From: RGDT01 sp964630925
Lineage (GTDB): Bacteria; Planctomycetota; Planctomycetia; Gemmatales; Gemmataceae
Assembly (NCBI GenBank): GCA_964630925.1
Contig: CAZVZK010000033.1
Span: forward strand, 12,747 to 76,746
Reading direction: 5' to 3'
DNA: 64,000 nucleotides
Within the stretch, counting starts at the first letter, position 1. Each line of letters opens with the position of its first letter. The translations under genes and the position numbers were made by a program. Below, one piece after another: positions 50,470 to 59,088 of the stretch. Below the pieces are notes generated by a model that saw nothing but the letters and a program-made list of their open reading frames with translations, was not told the origin of the DNA and searched no databases.

Positions 50470-50736
50470 GACGGACTTGTGGGCGGGGCGTGTGGCGCAG
50501 CGCGGGGCGGCCTGGCCGGGGGAGGTGCTGACGTAGAGCCTCGGGGGGTGGCCGGCGCAGACGGAGGCGTTGATGCTGGCGCAGGCCCAGGCGGTGTGCT
50601 TCAGCTCGGCGAGGAGGTCGCGCGGCGACGGCTCACGCTGGCGGCGGTGGGCGTCGATGAAGTCGCCGCCGCCGGGGCGGGGGGGCGGCGGGGCGGAGCG
50701 GGTGAACAGGGAGGTGAGCCAGGAGAGGATGCCCAT
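50470..50736 (-). pseudogene. N-terminal fragment of a phage portal-like protein
   Basis: On the minus strand 89 residues (MGILSWLTSLFTRS ... DLLAELKHTAWACASINASVC ... PPRLYVSTSPGQAAPRC) match the start of planctomycete portal proteins in feel: a short hydrophobic start, then a helix ELKHTAWACASINA and PPRLYV strand. Beyond KSV the sequence turns into unrelated low-quality frame. So only the first quarter of the gene remains. The assignment is from pattern memory and should be confirmed by search. Confidence 0.55.
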
Positions 50737-50841
50737 GTGGGCATCATGGCCGGGGGAGGGGGTCGCGGGGGAGAGGCGGTGGACACGGCGAGCCGGGCTG
50801 GGTATGCTGGGCCGCACATGCTGCTGAGAGGGAGGTGTCGG

Positions 50842-51243
50842 ATGCGGCCTGGTGACGTCCCGTCCGATTCATTCACCACGCTGCCCCGGCGGCCCTACCA
50901 AATGGACCCGGACGAGGACGCGCCCGAAAAACCCGACGGAGGCGGCATGCTCCTGCTGCGCCTGACGGGAGCCCTGATCGCCGCGATGGCATTCGTCTGG
51001 CTGTGCTGGCTGGTGGGCAAATACCGCCCTCAGGACTTCAGCATCCTAGCCGGCCCCGTCCTGCTTTTCCGCTACGGCGACGTTGCCGACCAGGTGTGCG
51101 GGGCGGTAGGGTTGGCGGTATTCCTGCCCTGCCTGTTCGCCGTGGGCGTGCGGGTGAACGGAGCGACCATCGCCCTCGCGATCCTTGCGGCCATCTGCTG
51201 GGTGTGCGTCGGCCTGTTCATTGAAGCTGTCGCAGCATGTTAG
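50842..51243 (+). CDS. Small membrane protein, function unknown
   Basis: A 133-residue protein with a cytoplasmic N-terminus (RPGDVPSDSFTTLPRRPYQMDPDEDAPEKPDGG) followed by three hydrophobic helices: LTGALIAAMAFVWLCWLVG, CGAVGLAVFLPCLFAVGV and ATIALAILAAICWVCVGLFIEA. The ATG at 50842 is preceded by GGGAGG with a 7-base gap; other in-frame starts at 50818 and 50902 are weaker. It lies between phage remnants on the opposite strand. I do not recognise the family. Confidence 0.62.
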   Translation: MRPGDVPSDSFTTLPRRPYQMDPDEDAPEKPDGGGMLLLRLTGALIAAMAFVWLCWLVGKYRPQDFSILAGPVLLFRYGDVADQVCGAVGLAVFLPCLFAVGVRVNGATIALAILAAICWVCVGLFIEAVAAC

Positions 51244-51929
51244 ACGCGAGTGCGATCCTCTCCGCCGCACTCATCACACGCCGGTCCAGAGGTCGTCGTC
51301 GTCCCAAATGTCCATGCCGAAGACGCCGCGCTGGGTCTCGCGCCAGCGCTAGCCGACGAGCCTGCCCTGGTGCCGGCGGTGGTCAACGAGGCGTTCGCGG
51401 GGCGGCTGTGAGCGATTCACGCCGGCAACAACGTCCGCCGACGCCGCACCAGCTCCGGCGAGTAGGCGTTCTTCGTCTCCGCCGTCCCGATGCCCAGGAG
51501 CTCGTAGACGCTGCCTCCGATGCCCGGCACGCTCGCCCAAGACGGCTCACGCCAGGGAAAACCCCCGGCGCTGGCCGACTCCCGCTCGCCAGGACCCGCG
51601 AAGCCGTGGGGAAGAGCCGGCTCGAACCGAGAGGGGGGTGAGGTGGTCGAGCTTCGCCCTTGAGGAAATCGGCCTTGACTCCGAATCGCCCTCCGGTTAT
51701 CCCCCCGCCGCTTCAACTCCCTACATCCGATTCGGAGCGTCCGGAACGGCCATCGGCCGGCCGGCCCCGGTCTCGTTTGTGGGATGGTGTTACAGGGGGC
51801 GACCCGGGCCCGGCCTTCATCGGCCGGCCCGGCCGGCGGGCACGGCGCTTTCGCGCCGGGGGATGGCTACGCCCGCCGACGGGGGTTCTCGGCCGGGTTG
51901 ACCGGCGGCATTCGCCGAAGGAGGCTGCG
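51244..51929 (-). other. 686-base stretch with coding debris, no intact gene
   Basis: No complete gene can be found here. On the minus strand two protein-like pieces are readable: 51274-51348 (RWRETQRGVFGMDIWDDDDL, then WTGV and stop) and about 51417-51520 (GSVYELLGIGTAETKNAYS, then PELVRRRRTLLPA). They are in different frames and broken by stops. With the portal-like fragment nearby they may derive from the same phage region. The last 200 bases before 51930 look like non-coding upstream DNA of the secretin gene. Confidence 0.35.
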
Positions 51930-54900
51930 GTGTCCAGGGACAATGGGAGGAAGAGGGGCTGGCGCGTCACCGTCCTGCTCGCGGGGCTGATGACTCAGCT
52001 CGGGCTGTGCGCGCCGGGGGCGGCCTACGCCCAGGCCCCGGACGGACGGCCAGCCACGACGGCCACGGCCGCCGACGCCAAATCGCAGGCCCGCTCGAAA
52101 CTGCTGCAGGCCCGCGCCAAGCTCGGGCAGGGCGACTTCGACGAGGCCGAGGCCCTGGCCAATCAGGCCGAGGCGGGGGGGACGAACTTCGGCTACGGCG
52201 AGGACAGCCCGGCGCGCGTCGTCGCCGACGTGAAGAAGGCCCGCACGGACCCCAAGGCGCTCCTCGTCGCGTCCCGGGCCGCCCTGTCGCGTAGGGACTA
52301 CGACGGCGCCGAGAAGTACGCCCGCCAGGCCGACAAGCTCGCCTCGCTGTTCACCTTCCCCATGTGGGCCGACTCGCCCGCCAAGGCGCTCAAGGACATC
52401 GCCGCCGCCCGCAAGGACGCCCCGGCCCCCGTGGCCGAGACGCCCGGCCCCAAGGACGCCACCCCGCCCGCCGTCAACACCGCCGGCACGCCCACGCCCA
52501 CGCCGGCTCCGGCGGGGGACAGCTCGGGCCACGCCCGCGCCCTGGTCAAGCAGGGCCGAGCCGCCCTCGACGCCGGGAAGCTCGCCGAGGCCCGCGCCCT
52601 GTGCCAGCAGGCGAGCGCCCTCAAGCCCAACCTCGGCTGGTGGGACGACAACCCCGACAAGCTGATGGCCGACATCGCCAGGGCCGACAAGGCCCCCGCC
52701 GCGCCGGCCGGCAAGGCCACCGCCGGCGTCATGCCGAGGACCAAGACCGACTGCATGGCCCTCGTCACCCAGGGCCGCAGGGCGCTGGCCGAAGGCAAGC
52801 TCGACGACGCCGCCGCCCTGTCTCAGAAGGCGCGCACGGCGCCCGGCATCTCCTGGGGCCTGTTCGACGACACCCCCGACAGCCTCAGCCGCGACGTGGA
52901 CGCCGCCCGCGGCAAGCGCGACCGCGCCGAGGCCGCCCGCCTCCTCGCCGAGGGCCGCCGGCTCTTCGACAAGGGCGAGGTCGAGGAGGCCAAGAAGCTC
53001 GCCTACCGCTCGCAGACGCTGTTCAACGCCTACGGCGTGTGGGACATGGGCGACCGCCCGGCCCGCCTCCTCGCCGACTGCCAGTCGGCCCAGGCCAAGG
53101 CACGGCGCACCGAGCTGCCCCCCGCCGCCCTCGCCAAAAAGGAGAGCCCGCTCCCGCCCGTCAAGCCGAAGACGGACGCCAGGACCGGCCCCAACACGGC
53201 CGTCGCCGGCGTCCTGCCGCCGCCCACCCCGCCGGCCCCGGCGGCCGATCCGGCCAAGGCCCGCGCCGCCGGCCTCGTCGCCGAGGCCCAGGCGCTGCAC
53301 GCCAAGGGGGACCTCGTCGCGGCCCGCGACAAGGCCGCCGCGGCCCAGAGGATGCGTGTGTCTTTCGCGGCCAACGAGGTCACGCCCGACTTCGTGCAGC
53401 AGCAGGTGATGGCCGACGCCGGCCGCAAGGTCGAGGGGCTGTCGCGTGAGGCCACCAGCCTCCTGCACCACGGCCGCGGCGACCTGGCCGCCCGCTCCCG
53501 CGCCGCCGAGGCCAAGCTGGGCGAGGCCCGCGCCCTGGCCGCCGCCTTCATGCAGGACACGCGCGGCATCGACGACCAGATCGCCCGCCTGCGTCCGGCG
53601 GCCCCGGCGACGCCCGACCTCGCGCCGGCCCCCGGCACCGGAGGCGGCATCCAGACCGTGAGCCACACCGCCAACCACGGCCAGCTCCTGCTGACCCGCG
53701 CCCGCGCCGAGCTGCAGAAGGGCGAGCCGGGCACCGCCCGCCGCCTCGCCGAGGAGGCCCTCGTGGGCAACCACGGCGTCAAGGAGGAGGCGATGGCCGT
53801 CCTCCGCTCCATCGACATGGAGGAGTACAACCAGAAACGCCTCGCCGCCAGCAAGACGGTCGCCGCCGCCGAGGCCGCCCTCCGCCGCGGCGACAACGCC
53901 CAGGCGTCGGCCATGCTCGGGGCCATCGACGTGAAGCTGCTCGACCCGGCCAGCCAGGCGCGGGTGCGCGAGCTGAACCTGATGCCGGGGATGACGCCCG
54001 GCAAGGCCGCCGACACGAAGATGGCGAGCGCCGTCAACACCCGGCCCGGGGATGACGGCCTCCAGAAGGTCGCCGGCCCGCTGCCGCCGCTCGGCGGGGT
54101 CGGGATGCCCGGCAAGGCGACGGCGTCGGACCGCACGCCCAAGGGCACGGCCGCGCCCGGCGAGGGCTCGCCCATCGAGGAGTACAAGGCCCGCCAGACG
54201 GCCCTGTTCCAGATGATGCGGCAGAAGGGCCTCGACGCCATGAGCACGGCGTCGGAGAAGTTCCGCTCCGGCCAGCATGACGCCGCCCTGGCGCTGCTCA
54301 AGGAGCACGTCGCCGACCTGGAGGAGTCGAAGCTCGACCCGAATCAGGTCAAGCTGCTCAAGCGCCCCGTCGAGTCGCGGCACAGCCAGTACAGCCTGAT
54401 GAAGCAGCAGAAGGAGCTGGCGGCCGGCGTGGGCCGCGTGGGCCGCGAGCGGATGCAGATCGTCAAGGACCGCCAGGCCGCCGACCTGCTCAAGCAGCAG
54501 AACGTCGAGAAGCTGATGCGCGAGCACAACGCCCTGTTCAAGCAGGGCAAGTACGACGAGGCCGAGAAGCTCGCCCTGCGTGCCCACGACCTCGACCGCG
54601 ACAGCCCCATCATCACGGCGGCCATCGAGGTCTCCCGCCGGATGCGCAACGTGACGGAGTACCGCGACACCCGTGACCGCCGCAACGAGACGTTCCGCAT
54701 CGCGATGAACGGGAGTGAGGACCTCGGCCCGCCGGAGGCGATCAAGAACGACTTCCACCTCAACAAGGCCCAGTGGGAGAAGGCGCTCAAGCGTCCGGGC
54801 GCCGGGCCGATCACGTCGAAGCGGTACAACGAGAAGGAGAAGTCCATCGAGCGTGCCCTGCTCGCGCCGGTGACGCTCAACTTCGAGCACACGCCGCTGA

Positions 54901-56591
54901 ACCAGGTGCTCAAGGACCTGCGCGACTTCTGCCACATCAACATCGTCGCCGACCTGCCCGCCCTGCAGTCGTCCGCGGTGAGCCTGGAGAGCCCGATCAC
55001 GATCGAGCTCAACCAGGTGTCGCTGAAGTCCGCCCTCAACCTGATCCTCCATCAGGTCCACCTCACCTACGTCATCCAGGACGAGGTGCTCAAGATCACC
55101 ACGGAGGACAACGCCCGCGGCAAGCTCTCGACGACGACCTACGGCGTCGCCGACCTGGTGTTGAACCTCGACCCCGGCCAGCAGCCCGCCTCCGCCATGC
55201 CCGGCCTGATGGGCGTGGGCGGCGGCAACCCCGGCTTCACGCCGACCCCGGTGATGACGCCCAACGCGATGGGCACCGGAACGCCGGTCGGCACGCCCTC
55301 CGGCCCGGCGTCGGGCGGGATGCCCAACCCGGCCAACGGCCAGGTGATGAAGTCGCGGGCCCCCACGCAGGAGGAGCAGCTCATCAAGCTGCTGACCAAC
55401 AGCATCGCCCCGAAGTCGTGGGTGGACATGGGCGGCCAGGGGACCATCGAGTTCCACCCGCTCACCCTGTCCCTCGTCGTCGCCCAGACCCCCGACATCC
55501 AGGAGCAGATCCAGGACCTGTTGCAGGCCCTGCGTCGGCTCCAGGACCAGTCGGTGTCGGTCGAGGTGCGGTTCATCACCGTCACGGAGGACTTCTTCGA
55601 GCGGATCGGCGTCAACTTCGCGATGAACATCCTCACGGACAAGCGGAACCGCAGCTTCGAGCCGCAGCTCCTCCAGGGCCAGTTCGTGAGTGACTCCAGC
55701 CGCTTCATCAGCTCGTTCGACCCGAAGCGGTTCATCGCCGGCCTGACGCCCGCCGGGACGCTGACGCCGAACCTGGACATCCCCATCACGCAGCAGTCCT
55801 TCTACCAGACCTTCCCGACCTACGGCGGCTACACCGGCGGCGGCCTGAACGTCGGCCTCGCGTTCCTCAGCGACATCCAGCTCTTCCTCTTCCTCGAGGC
55901 GCTGCAGGGCGACACGCGGGCCAACATCATGCAGGCGCCGAAGATCACCTGCTACAACGGCCAGTCGGCCACCGTGAACGTCAGCGACACGCAGAGCTTC
56001 CTCACCAACGTCCAGGTGACGGGCCTGCCGGGCGGGCAGTTCGCCTTCCAGCCGACGATCACCCCGATCCCGAATCAGGTGCAGCTCACCGTGCAGCCCG
56101 TCATCACGGCGGACAGGCGGTTCGTCCGGATCAACATGAACCCGTCGCTGACGACGGTCATCCCCGGCCCGGTGCCGGTGATCCCGGTGGTGGTCCCGAT
56201 CTTCACCAACATCGAGGGCACGCCCCCGGCGGCGGGCGGCGTCGGCCAGCCGGTGGTCCTCACCCAGTACGTGCAGACGCCCCGCGTGGCGACCATCTTC
56301 GTGCAGACCACGGTCCAGGTGCCCGACGGCGGCACCGTGGTGATGGGCGGCCTGAAGCGCCTGTCCGAGGCCCGCACGGAGTACGGCCCGCCGGTGGTCA
56401 GCAAGATCCCGTACATCAACCGCCTGTTCAAGAACGTCGGTTATGGCCGGGAGACGGAGTCGCTGCTGATCATGGTGTCCGTCCGCATCCTGATCCTCAG
56501 CGAGGAGGAGATCCGGGCGACCGGCTTCGACTCCGACCGCGAGCCGGCCGTGAACCCCGGCGGCGCCGGCGCCGCGGGCGGCAGCTACTAA
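51930..56591 (+). CDS. Giant secretin (GspD/PilQ-like) with N-terminal tandem repeats
   Basis: A 1553-residue outer-membrane secretin, about twice the usual 600-800. It starts with GTG at 51930, 6 bases after AAGGAGG, and has a signal peptide (WRVTVLLAGLMTQLGLCAPGAAYAQ region). Residues about 40-700 are an Ala-rich series of TPR-like repeats of 70-90 residues, each with LLxxGRxxLxxG and EARxLAxQA (for example KLGQGDFDEAEALANQAEAGG, ALDAGKLAEARALCQQASALK, RRLFDKGEVEEAKKLAYRSQTL). An STN-like domain lies at about 975-1065 (FEHTPLNQVLKDLRDFCHINIV). The secretin domain is from about 1190, with VPDGGTVVMGGLKR and SKIPYINRLFKNVGYGRE. Isolated from other secretion genes. Confidence 0.92.
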   Translation: MSRDNGRKRGWRVTVLLAGLMTQLGLCAPGAAYAQAPDGRPATTATAADAKSQARSKLLQARAKLGQGDFDEAEALANQAEAGGTNFGYGEDSPARVVADVKKARTDPKALLVASRAALSRRDYDGAEKYARQADKLASLFTFPMWADSPAKALKDIAAARKDAPAPVAETPGPKDATPPAVNTAGTPTPTPAPAGDSSGHARALVKQGRAALDAGKLAEARALCQQASALKPNLGWWDDNPDKLMADIARADKAPAAPAGKATAGVMPRTKTDCMALVTQGRRALAEGKLDDAAALSQKARTAPGISWGLFDDTPDSLSRDVDAARGKRDRAEAARLLAEGRRLFDKGEVEEAKKLAYRSQTLFNAYGVWDMGDRPARLLADCQSAQAKARRTELPPAALAKKESPLPPVKPKTDARTGPNTAVAGVLPPPTPPAPAADPAKARAAGLVAEAQALHAKGDLVAARDKAAAAQRMRVSFAANEVTPDFVQQQVMADAGRKVEGLSREATSLLHHGRGDLAARSRAAEAKLGEARALAAAFMQDTRGIDDQIARLRPAAPATPDLAPAPGTGGGIQTVSHTANHGQLLLTRARAELQKGEPGTARRLAEEALVGNHGVKEEAMAVLRSIDMEEYNQKRLAASKTVAAAEAALRRGDNAQASAMLGAIDVKLLDPASQARVRELNLMPGMTPGKAADTKMASAVNTRPGDDGLQKVAGPLPPLGGVGMPGKATASDRTPKGTAAPGEGSPIEEYKARQTALFQMMRQKGLDAMSTASEKFRSGQHDAALALLKEHVADLEESKLDPNQVKLLKRPVESRHSQYSLMKQQKELAAGVGRVGRERMQIVKDRQAADLLKQQNVEKLMREHNALFKQGKYDEAEKLALRAHDLDRDSPIITAAIEVSRRMRNVTEYRDTRDRRNETFRIAMNGSEDLGPPEAIKNDFHLNKAQWEKALKRPGAGPITSKRYNEKEKSIERALLAPVTLNFEHTPLNQVLKDLRDFCHINIVADLPALQSSAVSLESPITIELNQVSLKSALNLILHQVHLTYVIQDEVLKITTEDNARGKLSTTTYGVADLVLNLDPGQQPASAMPGLMGVGGGNPGFTPTPVMTPNAMGTGTPVGTPSGPASGGMPNPANGQVMKSRAPTQEEQLIKLLTNSIAPKSWVDMGGQGTIEFHPLTLSLVVAQTPDIQEQIQDLLQALRRLQDQSVSVEVRFITVTEDFFERIGVNFAMNILTDKRNRSFEPQLLQGQFVSDSSRFISSFDPKRFIAGLTPAGTLTPNLDIPITQQSFYQTFPTYGGYTGGGLNVGLAFLSDIQLFLFLEALQGDTRANIMQAPKITCYNGQSATVNVSDTQSFLTNVQVTGLPGGQFAFQPTITPIPNQVQLTVQPVITADRRFVRINMNPSLTTVIPGPVPVIPVVVPIFTNIEGTPPAAGGVGQPVVLTQYVQTPRVATIFVQTTVQVPDGGTVVMGGLKRLSEARTEYGPPVVSKIPYINRLFKNVGYGRETESLLIMVSVRILILSEEEIRATGFDSDREPAVNPGGAGAAGGSY

Positions 56592-56630
56592 CGGCGCCCC
56601 TTCGACCCGCCAGGGGTTAGAGGTTAGAGA

Positions 56631-56672
56631 ACAGCCAGGGGGCAGCCGCGTGATCGGCTGCCCCCTGGCTGT
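56631..56672 (+). terminator. Strong terminator hairpin after the secretin gene
   Basis: A perfect 18-base-pair stem (56631-56648 with 56655-56672) closes the 6-base loop CGTGAT, 40 bases after the secretin stop. The 3 prime side is followed only by GTTGT, so the U tract is weak. The neighbouring gene is on the opposite strand and ends at 56792, so it may terminate both. Confidence 0.75.
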
Positions 56673-56791
56673 GTTGTCGGGCGGCGCCCGCGGCCGCCGA
56701 GGTGAAGAGGGGCGCCTCGCCCCGTGAAGCCCGGCGGGGGCGTGACCCACGTCGTCCGGCTTCGCTCGTCTGACGCCTCCCTCAACCCGAC

Positions 56792-58252
56792 CTACCCCCG
56801 ACCCCTCACGACGTAGGTGATGCGGTCCCGGTCGAAGACGCCGAGGCCGAGCTGCCCGGCGAGGACCACATGGTCCGGCTGACGCACGTTGAACGCCTCG
56901 CTGCCACGCCCCGCCATCATCATCTGGACGGCGGGCGTGATGGTGGCCGTCGCCAGGGGGTGGGCGTCGGCCAGGGCGGCCACGGCGCTGGCCGGCTGCG
57001 TCGCCGGCGTCATGTACAGGTGGCCCATCTTCTCCACCGGCGCCCACCCCACCTCGGCACGCTTGCGGTCGATGATGTCCCAGCCGACGTGATCCAGCGC
57101 CACCGGGTCGGTCGCGAAGAACAGCCCCTTGTGCCGCCACGTCCCCCAGGTGCGGTTCCAGCTCCCCGGCCCGCCCTCGTACACCCCGATCAGCCCGTCC
57201 ATGATGTGCAGCGTCGCCTTCTCGCGCAGCCGCCGGTGCGACACGCACTGCGGGATGAACGTGTTGCACTGGTTCGGCCCCAGCACCTTCCCCTCCGGCC
57301 CGAAGCCGTGGGCGATCCCCGCCAGGTGGCTCCGCGCCACGTTGTTGTTCATCCCGTGGCTCATGTTCTTCAGCGACAGCGTCACCCCCGCCGAGCGGTG
57401 GTCCTTGAGGACCGGGAGCGTGATCATCTTCGAGATGTGCCGCGTGACGATGGCCGACAGATGCGAGCGGAAGCGGCGGTCGTCGCGCGGCGAGTGCGTC
57501 GGCTGGCAGTACCCCATCGTGGTGAACACGTCGGGGTCGTAGCCCATGACCCGGCGCTCCGCCTCGGGGGACAGACGCGGCCCGTCCGGGTCGAAGCCGC
57601 GCACGTCGAGCTGGTCGTTGGAGTAGCCGGCGGAGGAGGCCATCCAGCGCACGCCGGGCAGCTCGCGCTCCACGAGGTCGGCGTAGCCCGCGTCGCAGAA
57701 CTCGTTGGCGTAACGCTCGAACAGGATGATGTTCTCAGCCGGCAGCCCCGCCTCCCGCAGGCACCCCACCACCTTGACCACCAGCTCGAAGCTCGAGATC
57801 GAGCCGACGGCGTTGTGCACGCGACCCGCCTCGCCCTTGAGCGGCCTGCGGCCCACGGGGTTGACCTTGATGCCGACCACGTCGTCCTTCTGGAAGAAGG
57901 TGCCCCAGGCGCCCTTGATGTCCCTGGCGTCGTGCCCGGTGAAGGCCGACATCCCCTCGTCCACCATGTCGGAGACGGCTGCCCGGGAGATGACGTTGTC
58001 CGGCGAGACGGCGAGGGGGTGACGCGCCTCGATGACACGGCCCGGGTAGCGTCCGGGCATCTCCTCGGAGGAGGCGACGCGGGCGCGTTCGGCGGACTTC
58101 GCGGGGGGCAGGAAGGCGTTTTCCGGCGTGAGGAACGGGAGCCGGCGGGCGGCGAGCCAGGCCAGGGGGACACCGACGCCGAGGCCGGCGGCCAGGCCGA
58201 GGAGGAAGCCGCGCCGCGTCGAGCCGGACGGCGGGGTGGGTTTGGCGTTCAT
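56792..58252 (-). CDS. TAT-exported DUF362 protein
   Basis: A 486-residue protein with a twin-arginine signal (STRRGFLLGLAAGLGVGVPLAWLAARR), so it is exported folded. DUF362 features are VVGIKVNPVGRRPL, a family-type FVLKVVGCLREAG-like VVKVVGCLREAGLPAENIILFERY, and MITLPVLKDHRSAGVTLSLKNMSHG. No iron-sulfur cysteine cluster is seen, unlike DUF362 ferredoxins. It begins 71 bases after the Uma2 gene stop on the same strand and ends convergent to the secretin terminator. Its role is unknown. Confidence 0.88.
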   Translation of the reverse strand: MNAKPTPPSGSTRRGFLLGLAAGLGVGVPLAWLAARRLPFLTPENAFLPPAKSAERARVASSEEMPGRYPGRVIEARHPLAVSPDNVISRAAVSDMVDEGMSAFTGHDARDIKGAWGTFFQKDDVVGIKVNPVGRRPLKGEAGRVHNAVGSISSFELVVKVVGCLREAGLPAENIILFERYANEFCDAGYADLVERELPGVRWMASSAGYSNDQLDVRGFDPDGPRLSPEAERRVMGYDPDVFTTMGYCQPTHSPRDDRRFRSHLSAIVTRHISKMITLPVLKDHRSAGVTLSLKNMSHGMNNNVARSHLAGIAHGFGPEGKVLGPNQCNTFIPQCVSHRRLREKATLHIMDGLIGVYEGGPGSWNRTWGTWRHKGLFFATDPVALDHVGWDIIDRKRAEVGWAPVEKMGHLYMTPATQPASAVAALADAHPLATATITPAVQMMMAGRGSEAFNVRQPDHVVLAGQLGLGVFDRDRITYVVRGRG

Positions 58253-58323
58253 CGTGGTGTCAGTGCCGGAGAGTGGGGCAATCTCGATGATAAGGCACCG
58301 GGGCCGGGGAAGCCAGCGGCAGG

Positions 58324-58941
58324 TCAGGCGGCCCCCGGCTGCGGGTCGATGGCGAGGGCGAATCCGGGGAGGAGCGGCGTGGTGTAGGAGCCGCCGAAGG
58401 GGACGTTGATCGGCTCGGCCCAGCGGCGTCCGTCGCGGCGGAGGGCGATGAGCGAGGGGTGGCGCAAGGAGGCCCGCGTGTCGATCATCCAGTATTCGAG
58501 GATGGACGGGACGCGGAGATAGAGGCGGCGGTTGCGGACGAGGTCCTTATCGGCGGAGCCCGGGGAGATGACCTCGACAACGAGGACCGGGGACACGTCG
58601 CGCCAGGAGACCTCACTGAAATGCCTGTCCAGCGGGAAGCCCCGGAAGGCGAGCAAGTCCGGCTCCGGGGCCGTCGTGCGCCGCCGCGTGTGCGGCACGA
58701 AGACCCGCCCGCCCCCCGCGACCCGGTTGAGCGCCTCCGGGTGCAAAACGGAGTAGGCGTGCAAGACAAGGAACAGCCAATCCCGGATGTATTGGTGTGG
58801 GGAGTCGGCCTCGGGCGACACGTCGAGCCTCCCTTCGATGATCTCGTACTTGTAGCCCTGCTCGTACTCCGCGTCGAGGAACTCCTCCAGCGTCAGCTCC
58901 CGGCCTCGGTCGAGATGGCTCAGCCTCTGGCGCGTCTTCAT
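58324..58941 (-). CDS. Uma2-family endonuclease-like protein
   Basis: A 205-residue PD-(D/E)XK-fold protein of the Uma2 (DUF820) family that is expanded in planctomycetes and cyanobacteria. It has LTLEEFLDAEYEQGYKYEIIEGRLDVSPEADSPHQ, APEPDLLAFRGFP and VSPVLVVEVISPGSADKDLVRNRRLYL, where Asp, Glu-x-x and Lys positions match the catalytic pattern, and ILEYWMIDT later. Biological role in the family is largely unknown. It starts 147 bases from the divergent PSCyt1 gene. Confidence 0.92.
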   Translation of the reverse strand: MKTRQRLSHLDRGRELTLEEFLDAEYEQGYKYEIIEGRLDVSPEADSPHQYIRDWLFLVLHAYSVLHPEALNRVAGGGRVFVPHTRRRTTAPEPDLLAFRGFPLDRHFSEVSWRDVSPVLVVEVISPGSADKDLVRNRRLYLRVPSILEYWMIDTRASLRHPSLIALRRDGRRWAEPINVPFGGSYTTPLLPGFALAIDPQPGAA

Positions 58942-59006
58942 CGCGTGGCCCTCTGGACGGTATTACTCTACCACGCCAGGGCCGGCGCGGGCAACACGCC
59001 GGGCCC

Positions 59007-59035
59007 TTGAGCATCGCCCTCCCGGCGGGTAGGAT
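59007..59035 (+). promoter_or_regulatory. Candidate promoter of the DUF1549/DUF1553-DUF1501 operon
   Basis: TTGAGC (59007-59012) and TAGGAT (59030-59035) are separated by 17 bases, 53 bases before the ATG at 59089. Each hexamer matches four of six consensus bases. A GGATA/TATCC palindrome overlaps the -10 region. Confidence 0.4.
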
Positions 59036-59088
59036 ATCGTTATCCGCAAGCGCCCTCCCACCTTGCCCGCACTCTCCCCGGAGGCACC

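Noticed and set aside
51867..57269. A very long minus-strand open frame (1800 codons) opposite the secretin gene
   Set aside because: It is the antisense of the secretin gene in high-GC DNA; its translation is low-complexity (Leu/Gly/Arg/Val) and has no family resemblance, whereas the plus strand has clear secretin motifs.
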